Source: an uncultured Myxococcales bacterium
GTDB lineage: Bacteria > Myxococcota_A > Bradymonadia > UBA7976 > VGTA01
NCBI GenBank assembly: GCA_937146725.1
Contig: CAKZRU010000166.1
Span: 1 to 58,688 of the forward strand
Reading direction: 5' to 3'
DNA: 58,688 nt
Position 1 is the stretch's first letter. Each line of letters starts with the position of its first letter. This document shows, in pieces, positions 52,788 to 58,688 of the stretch. A program made the position numbers and the translations under genes. A model generated the notes under the pieces. That model was not told the DNA's origin and ran no database searches. It saw only the letters and a list, made by a program, of their open reading frames with translations.

Positions 52788-54905
52788 TTAAGGTTTATTC
52801 TTACTAGTAAGTGAGCGAATCACATCTGAAAAGCTACGTCGATCCTTATGATTCCGATTGGGTTGACGTGATTCTGCAAAAGGTGGGGGGGGCTGATTCA
52901 ATTTAGCATTATTGATTTGAGGAGAGCCAGCTCTAGACTGTGGTTGAACAGAAGAATGAAATGGAACCGTATAACTTACTGGAGGGCTTTGAGGTAGAGG
53001 AGGTGCGGAAACCTGCCCAGTACGAGGTGGAGGAGGTGGGGTAGATTGAGGACGATCTTTGATATCGGTGAGCATTTCAAAATCACGAACATTTAACTTG
53101 GCAGTATCTTCTCTGCTCAAGGCCTCTCGATCCATTTGACTCGGGTTTGGGGCCTCGGTATTGATTGGGGCAACCTCTGTTTTATGATCATCCATTGAGA
53201 GAGGATCAGCCGGCTTGCTAAAAGTTTTGTCTTCTTTGGTCGCGACACGAGTAACAGCATCTTGTCTTTCAGTTTCAAGTGCTTGTAAAACCTGAGCAGT
53301 ATCAATATCAACTCGGGTAGGAACACTTTCATCATTGAAATCAAAATGTTCGTTTTCATGCTGTGCTAAAGCTAAATCTAAGTCAGAGCTTAATTCATTT
53401 AACTGGTGTTCTTGAATTGAGTCAAAGTCAGCTGTACTCACATAATCGTTTTTTTCAATTGTGTACGGCGATTGAGCTCCAGTCTGGTTTGTTTTCACTT
53501 GATTAATTGTTTGATAATCGAATTCTTCTTCTTGCTGACCTAAAGCGTGTAGATCATCAAAACTTGGGATTTTGTGAGGAATGGTTTGGTCTGATAATAT
53601 TACATCTGCGGGAGCTGGACGAGGTCCGCCTCCTATGGTTACCATTGAGCTTTTATTGTGCTGTGGAGGCGTTATGGAACGATTAATTACTAGGCTTTTT
53701 TTGCTTTGAAGAGCCGACTTTACTTCTTCAAAACTTGGATCTTCAAATTCGTTTGTATGAGCACTTTCTTTTTTGGCTTCATCCTCAGGGAGAGGGAGTT
53801 CACTTAAGCTAATCTCAATGACTTCACTTTGATCAAAATCATCAAACTGATCTTGTGTAAGTAAGTCTTGCTTAGCTTTGTTTTCTTCTTTTGGAATCAC
53901 AGGCGCTATAGGCTCTATAGATATGTTTTCTTCTTTTGGAATCACTTGATCCATAGAGACTTGTAAGGTTGATGCTTCTGAACCGAGTCCAGACATCACT
54001 TCCTCATAATCAATGACAAAGGCTTGTTCATCATCTTGACTATGATGCTGATCAGCAGGTTGAATATTTGGTATTTTACTAAAGAGAGACTCTGATTCCC
54101 AACCGGCTGTGCTTAAAGTTTGTGCAGATAACTCACCGGAAGTTGATAAACTCAATATTTTTTGTACTTGGGGTAAGGCAGTTTGGCAATAATGGAGAAA
54201 GGTAGCGCTGTTAGCACATTGATAGAGATATAAATTGGGCACTTGCCAATGACCATAGCGTTGCATATTAGGCAGTTGATTTAAGAAAAGCCAATGCCAA
54301 GAATAAGGCAGGGCCTGTTGGCTACCACTTAGAGGATATTCAATGCTTTTGGTATATTGAGTGAGCCAAGAGGCTAAACTCATTAAATCAGCCTTTTGCT
54401 CAACAAGGATGAGAAGATCATCTTCTGACTCAATGCGTTGAATGAGTTTTTGATGATCACTATCCAAAAAGGACAGGGGTGTATAATGACTGAGCCTTAA
54501 AATAAATCCTGTGTTTACTGTATCGAACAGACTTGGCATAAGACCAAGTTGCATAAAATGGTCACGGTCCAAAAGACTCAGGCTAAAACTGTGCTTGTTA
54601 ATCGTTTGGAAGCGGGATGAAAATAATTGATCAAGTTGTAGATGACTTGGAGTATCTTGGACAAGCTCCTGATAGTGAGGAAGAACTTTGTTGATAAAGG
54701 GATGCTCACTGCTTAAAGAGCGACGGTGCATCTGATCTTCAATATAGTTATCTTGTTGGATATCTTGATCGGTAAAAAATATGATTCGAGATTTACTAAA
54801 AACAAAGTAAAGATCAATGCTTTGCCTTAGATATGGCTCCAAGGCAAACTCGTTAAAAAAAAACTTTAGGATCTCACTAAGATCTTTCTTTTCTTGTTGA
54901 CTCAT
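52788..54905 (-). CDS. Unknown large acidic protein with Pro-rich C-terminus
   Basis: A 705-aa soluble protein, no signal or membrane segment. Residues about 1-250 look folded (many aromatic residues; PYSWHWLFLNQLPNMQ). Residues about 290-600 are low-complexity and acidic with Gln, Asp, Glu and Ser; the last 100 are Pro-rich (TPPPPPRTG, LPQSPPVSY) and end in a basic segment. Long disordered and Pro-rich tails often mediate scaffolding. Family not recognised. It is convergent with the sigma factor (10 bases) and divergent from the poly-thioredoxin lipoprotein. Confidence 0.65.
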   Translation of the reverse strand: MSQQEKKDLSEILKFFFNEFALEPYLRQSIDLYFVFSKSRIIFFTDQDIQQDNYIEDQMHRRSLSSEHPFINKVLPHYQELVQDTPSHLQLDQLFSSRFQTINKHSFSLSLLDRDHFMQLGLMPSLFDTVNTGFILRLSHYTPLSFLDSDHQKLIQRIESEDDLLILVEQKADLMSLASWLTQYTKSIEYPLSGSQQALPYSWHWLFLNQLPNMQRYGHWQVPNLYLYQCANSATFLHYCQTALPQVQKILSLSTSGELSAQTLSTAGWESESLFSKIPNIQPADQHHSQDDEQAFVIDYEEVMSGLGSEASTLQVSMDQVIPKEENISIEPIAPVIPKEENKAKQDLLTQDQFDDFDQSEVIEISLSELPLPEDEAKKESAHTNEFEDPSFEEVKSALQSKKSLVINRSITPPQHNKSSMVTIGGGPRPAPADVILSDQTIPHKIPSFDDLHALGQQEEEFDYQTINQVKTNQTGAQSPYTIEKNDYVSTADFDSIQEHQLNELSSDLDLALAQHENEHFDFNDESVPTRVDIDTAQVLQALETERQDAVTRVATKEDKTFSKPADPLSMDDHKTEVAPINTEAPNPSQMDREALSREDTAKLNVRDFEMLTDIKDRPQSTPPPPPRTGQVSAPPLPQSPPVSYTVPFHSSVQPQSRAGSPQINNAKLNQPPPPFAESRQPNRNHKDRRSFSDVIRSLTSKNKP

Positions 54906-55078
54906 CGACCTCTTTCCAATCTACATCGTATAAAACATACCTAGCTTTGGTGATGTTCATACACTTGTCAACAAGACTTATGTATGAATTATGGAATAAG
55001 ATTTCAAAACGAAATCTTTACAATGAGTAATTTGTGCTTAGTTTTAAAACTTTACTTGTGCTTTATGTCATAGACGTT

Positions 55079-55108
55079 TTGACACTTGAGCCTAGTCAAT
55101 GTTATCTC
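55079..55108 (+). promoter_or_regulatory. Possible sigma-70-type promoter of the poly-DsbA gene
   Basis: TTGACA at 55079-55084 is a perfect -35 box; 18 bases on, TATCTC (55103-55108) matches TATAAT at only three of six positions. It lies about 80 bases before the start codon in the 283-bp divergent gap. The rest of the gap shows no gene or hairpin. Confidence 0.35.
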
Positions 55109-55188
55109 TCTGCACCGCTTGTTCTTTAGGACAAGTATGCATTTTACAGAAATACTCCAACCTTAAACCTTTGGGAAAGTAATGTCTC

Positions 55189-58100
55189 ATGATTAAAAAG
55201 ACTCCCCTGTCCCGCAGTCTAGTATTTGCTTGGCTGTTAGGACTTTTCCTCGCTTGCTCACCAGATGGACAGGTTGCTGCTCAAAAGACAGCACCGTCTA
55301 TTCCTGTTGGTACTAGCTATGCAACCGGTGATAATAACGCCTTAGTCACCATCGTAGAATTTAGTGATTTCCAATGCCCTTTCTGTAAAAGGGTCACTGG
55401 CACTTTAAAACAGATTAAAGAAACCTATGGAAATAAAGTCCGAGTGGCTTTTAAGCATAATCCGCTTCCTTTCCATAAAGATGCCCCCTATGCCTCTCAA
55501 GCTGCCTTAGCAGCTGGTAAACAAGGCAAGTTCTGGGAGATGCACGATAAGATATTTGAGAATATGCGTGCTCTTAAACCTGCTGATCTAGAAAAGTATG
55601 CAGCAGCGATTGGCCTAGATATGGCTAAGTTTAAAGCAGACGTAGCTTCGGCAGCCGTCAAGGCTGAAATTAAGGCAGATCAAGCCTTAGCAGCCAAGCT
55701 TGGCGCTCGTGGTACACCACACTTCTTTGTAAATGGTAAGCGTCTACCTGGTGCTTTACCTTTTGATCGTTTCAAAGCGGTCATTGACGAAGAACTAAAG
55801 GCTGTTGAAGGACTCACCAAGTCTGGAAAGAGTATTGCTCAAGCCTATCAAGAGCGAATTGCTAAAAACTATGCAGCTCCGGCTCCTCGTAAGCCACGTA
55901 ATGCACCAACTGCAGACAGTAAAACTGTTTATAACATCCAACCGGGTAACAGCTATGCCAAGGGTGGTGCTGAGCCGTTAGTTACCATCATTGAGTTTAG
56001 TGAGTTCCAATGCCCATTCTGCTCACGTGTTCTTCCAACCATGAAGAAGATTCACGACACTTACGGAGATAAGGTAAAAGTAGTATTTAAGCATAACCCA
56101 TTACCTTTCCACAAAGATGCAACACCAGCATCCAAGGCAGCTTTAGCTGCGGGTGAGCAAGGCAAGTTCTGGGAAATGCATGATCTTCTGTTTGCCAATC
56201 AGCGTAAGCTTAAGGCGGCTGATCTTGATGGCTATGCGACTCAGCTTGGTCTTGATCTGGCTAAGTTCAAAGCCGATATGGCCAATCCAAAGTTTGATGT
56301 GGCAATTAAAGCTGACCAAGCTCTAGCCGCCAAGTTCGGCGCTCGCGGAACACCTGGCTTCTTCATCAATGGTCGTAACCTTCGTGGAGCGCAACCCTTT
56401 GATAACTTTAAGAAAATTATCGATGAGGAAATCAAAAAGGCTGAAGCTTTGATTGCAAAGGGCACTCCAAAGAAAGCGATTTACTCTGCTTTGACAAGCA
56501 AGGGACTCGCTAAAGCAGCAGCACCGGCTCCTCGTAAGGGAGCACCTTCTGCTGACAGCAAAACAGTATATAACATTGACCCAGGTACTAGCTATGCCAA
56601 GGGTGGTGCAAACCCACTTGTCACCATCATTGAATTCAGTGAGTTCCAATGCCCATTCTGCTCACGTGTTCTTCCAACAATGAAGAAGATTCACGAGACT
56701 TATGGACAAGATGTAAAGGTTGTCTTTAAGCATAACCCACTGTCATTCCACAAGGACGCAACGCCTGCTTCTAAGGCTGCTTTAGCGGCTGGTGAGCAAG
56801 GTAAGTTCTGGGAAATGCATGATCTTTTATTTGCTAACCAACGTAAGCTTAAGGCGGCTGATCTTGATGGCTATGCAACTAAACTTGGCCTAGATATGGC
56901 CAAGTTCAAGGCTGATATGGCTGGTCCTAAGTTTGATGCAGTGATTAAAGCTGATCAAGCCTTGGGCGCTAAGTTTGGTGCCCGTGGTACACCTAACTTC
57001 TTTATCAATGGCCGTAACCTACGTGGTGCCCAGCCTTTTGATAGCTTCAAAAAGGTGATTGATGAGGAAATTGCCAAAGCTAAGGCTTTACTTGCCAAGG
57101 GCACTCCTCGCACTGCGATTTATAAGGCTCTTACCGGTAAGGGCCTAAGCAAGGCCGCTGCGCCAACACCTCGTAAGCGTCCAGAGGACAACAAAGTTTA
57201 CAAGGTTGATGTCAAGCCAGGTGATGCGATCAAGGGCAACAAGAATGCTCCAGTAACCATCGTTGAGTTCAGTGATTTCCAATGTCCGTTCTGCTCACGA
57301 GTAAACCCAACCATCAAGAAGATCTTTGAGACTTATGGTGACAAGGTACGCGTGGTCTTTAAGCATAATCCTCTTGCGTTCCATAAGGATGCACCTTTGG
57401 CTTCTGAAGCTGCTTTGGCTGCTGGTGCCCAAGGTAAGTTCTGGGAGATGCATGATGTATTATTTGCCAACCAGCGCCAACTTAAGCGTCCTGACCTTGA
57501 GAAATATGCAGCTCAAATCGGTCTAAATCTTGAGCAGTTCAATGCTGACCTTGATAGCCACAAATTCAAGGCTCAAGTTGATGCTGACCTAGCGCAAGCC
57601 AAGACCATTGGTGTTCGTGGTACACCTAACTTCTTCATCAATGGTAAGAAGCTTACCGGTGCACAACCTTTTGCTAACTTTAAGACTAAGATTGATGAAG
57701 CTCTTAAAGGAACTAAGGTTCCGACAGCTGTAAACAAGCCTTTAATTCCTCAAGTAAAGCCAAGTGCAGAGCAAATTAAGAATAGCTTAAAGCCCATTGT
57801 AAAGCCTGGCACACCTTTGCGCAAGGAAGCTATTGAGAAGATCAAGCCCATTGCTGAGCGTGCAGTAAAAGCTAAGCAAGTAGAAGCTCTTAAGAAAATT
57901 GCGGCGAATAAAAACAAAGCGATTGAAATTCCTGTAGGCAATAGTGCTGCTAAGGGCGGCGATGCAAATGCTTTGGTCACTATCGTTGAGTTCAGCGACT
58001 TCCAATGTCCTTTCTGTAAGCGAGTAACCGGTTCACTAAAGCAAATCCATGAGACTTATGGAGATAAGGTACGAGTTGTCTTTAAGCACAACCCACTTCC

Positions 58101-58688
58101 TTTCCATAAAGATGCACCTTTAGCGTCACAGGCGACTTATGCTGCTCAGCAACAAGGTAAGTTCTGGGAGATGCATGATAAAATCTTTGAAAATATCCGC
58201 GCGATCAAGCGCGCTGATCTTGAGCGTCATGCACAAGCTCTAGGCCTAGATATGGCTAAGTTCAAAGCTGATATTGATAGCCCTGCAGCTAAAGCTCAAA
58301 TCAAGGCTGATCAAGCTCTTGCTTCCAAGCTAGGTGCGCGTGGTACACCACACTTCTTTGTGAATGGTACTCGCTTACCAGGCGCTTTACCTTTTGATCG
58401 TTTCAAGAGCGCAATTGATGCAGAGATTGCCGCAGTTTCTGCGATGATCAAAGCAGGTAAAACAGCAGCACAAGCTTATCAAGAGCGTGTCGCTAAAAAC
58501 TATGCGGCCCCTGCGCCTCGTAAGCCTCGCAATGCACCTTCTGCTGACAGCAAAACAGTATATAACATCGACCCAGGTACAAGCTATGCCAAGGGTGGTG
58601 CTGAGCCATTAGTCACCATCATTGAATTCAGTGAGTTCCAATGCCCATTCTGCTCACGTGTTCTTCCAACAATGAAGAAGATTCACGA
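55189..58688 (+). CDS. Poly-DsbA lipoprotein: at least six tandem thioredoxin-like modules (3' truncated)
   Basis: Open to the right edge, at least 1166 residues. The signal ends LFLAC (Cys23), a lipobox, so the protein is membrane-anchored and periplasmic or surface-exposed. It contains six DsbA/DsbG-type modules, each with CPFC preceded by EFSxFQ, then FKHNPLxFHKDA, GKFWEMHD, and a cis-Pro loop RGTPxFFxNG. The CPFC first Cys are residues 63, 275, 488, 699, 940 and 1152: spacing 212, 213, 211, 241, 212. Linkers are Lys/Ala/Pro-rich (PAPRKPRNAP, SADSKTVYNI). I saw no Cys beyond the lipobox and CPFC pairs. Modules 1 and 5 have CPFCKR; 2, 3, 4 and 6 have CPFCSR. Known for the family: thiol oxidation or isomerisation; activity here is untested. 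Start ATG 55189 lacks a strong ribosome site. Confidence 0.93.
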   Translation, partial: MIKKTPLSRSLVFAWLLGLFLACSPDGQVAAQKTAPSIPVGTSYATGDNNALVTIVEFSDFQCPFCKRVTGTLKQIKETYGNKVRVAFKHNPLPFHKDAPYASQAALAAGKQGKFWEMHDKIFENMRALKPADLEKYAAAIGLDMAKFKADVASAAVKAEIKADQALAAKLGARGTPHFFVNGKRLPGALPFDRFKAVIDEELKAVEGLTKSGKSIAQAYQERIAKNYAAPAPRKPRNAPTADSKTVYNIQPGNSYAKGGAEPLVTIIEFSEFQCPFCSRVLPTMKKIHDTYGDKVKVVFKHNPLPFHKDATPASKAALAAGEQGKFWEMHDLLFANQRKLKAADLDGYATQLGLDLAKFKADMANPKFDVAIKADQALAAKFGARGTPGFFINGRNLRGAQPFDNFKKIIDEEIKKAEALIAKGTPKKAIYSALTSKGLAKAAAPAPRKGAPSADSKTVYNIDPGTSYAKGGANPLVTIIEFSEFQCPFCSRVLPTMKKIHETYGQDVKVVFKHNPLSFHKDATPASKAALAAGEQGKFWEMHDLLFANQRKLKAADLDGYATKLGLDMAKFKADMAGPKFDAVIKADQALGAKFGARGTPNFFINGRNLRGAQPFDSFKKVIDEEIAKAKALLAKGTPRTAIYKALTGKGLSKAAAPTPRKRPEDNKVYKVDVKPGDAIKGNKNAPVTIVEFSDFQCPFCSRVNPTIKKIFETYGDKVRVVFKHNPLAFHKDAPLASEAALAAGAQGKFWEMHDVLFANQRQLKRPDLEKYAAQIGLNLEQFNADLDSHKFKAQVDADLAQAKTIGVRGTPNFFINGKKLTGAQPFANFKTKIDEALKGTKVPTAVNKPLIPQVKPSAEQIKNSLKPIVKPGTPLRKEAIEKIKPIAERAVKAKQVEALKKIAANKNKAIEIPVGNSAAKGGDANALVTIVEFSDFQCPFCKRVTGSLKQIHETYGDKVRVVFKHNPLPFHKDAPLASQATYAAQQQGKFWEMHDKIFENIRAIKRADLERHAQALGLDMAKFKADIDSPAAKAQIKADQALASKLGARGTPHFFVNGTRLPGALPFDRFKSAIDAEIAAVSAMIKAGKTAAQAYQERVAKNYAAPAPRKPRNAPSADSKTVYNIDPGTSYAKGGAEPLVTIIEFSEFQCPFCSRVLPTMKKIH

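Noticed and set aside
54906..55188. tRNA or small RNA in the gap before the poly-DsbA gene
   Set aside because: No cloverleaf, CCA end or strong hairpin found by eye.
56241..56649. Minus-strand frames in the poly-DsbA gene (also near 57750-58005)
   Set aside because: Antisense to repeated modules in a continuous, motif-rich frame.

Overview
The window reads as chromosomal DNA of a Gram-negative bacterium of moderate-to-low GC. I infer the Myxococcota/Bradymonadales (old 'Deltaproteobacteria') neighbourhood because of the many large lipoproteins with Gly/Thr/Met pentapeptide linkers, the DUF4388, DUF2252, STAND/TPR and HEAT proteins, a free-standing dockerin-like tail and LarB/LarC. This is an inference from gene style; there is no rRNA or other decisive marker. 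No tRNA, rRNA, CRISPR, insertion sequence or prophage was seen.

Layout. 1-6433: envelope genes: a truncated lamin-tail protein, a single-pass membrane protein overlapping lnt (apolipoprotein N-acyltransferase), then three predicted lipoproteins. 6619-10314: an unknown protein, a convergent bifunctional nucleotidyltransferase/CDP-alcohol phosphatidyltransferase with a striking twin palindrome in its promoter region, and a DUF4388 protein. 10499-17897: a lipoate-centred metabolic block: lpdA (E3), E1-beta, two-lipoyl-domain E2, lipB, lipA and a class I aminotransferase; no E1-alpha is present. 17919-24243: a convergent MavL/DUF4804-like macrodomain candidate, then a same-strand run of ATP-grasp-like protein, AspA/AstE-type deacylase, a 77-aa protein, a DUF2252 protein and a TauE/SafE exporter. 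24400-30250: PAS histidine kinase, then on the minus strand a DnaQ-exonuclease/SF2-helicase fusion, plsY and a nicotinamidase-like hydrolase. 30634-39185: HEAT-repeat exported protein, a membrane-anchored degenerate EEP-like protein, an IPT/TIG lipoprotein, an M1-like peptidase with dockerin-like tail, larB and larC. 39282-48931: STAND-like TPR protein, a lipoprotein with extensin-like/M15 domain, a membrane protein, another lipoprotein, an XRE regulator and a large secreted protein. 48980-54905: transglutaminase-like/TPR protein, glutamate dehydrogenase, FliA-like sigma factor and a 705-aa unknown.

The most striking object is at the right edge. From 55189 an open frame runs off the window (at least 1166 residues) and encodes a lipoprotein made of at least six tandem DsbA-like thioredoxin modules, each with CPFC and a cis-Pro loop, and with no cysteines other than the lipobox Cys and the CPFC pairs.

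How the parts work together: Lnt completes acylation of the many lipoproteins encoded here (at least six with lipobox-like signals). LipB and LipA supply the lipoyl groups that the adjacent E2 carries and Lpd re-oxidises. LarB and LarC belong to nickel-pincer cofactor synthesis, with the other Lar proteins not in view.
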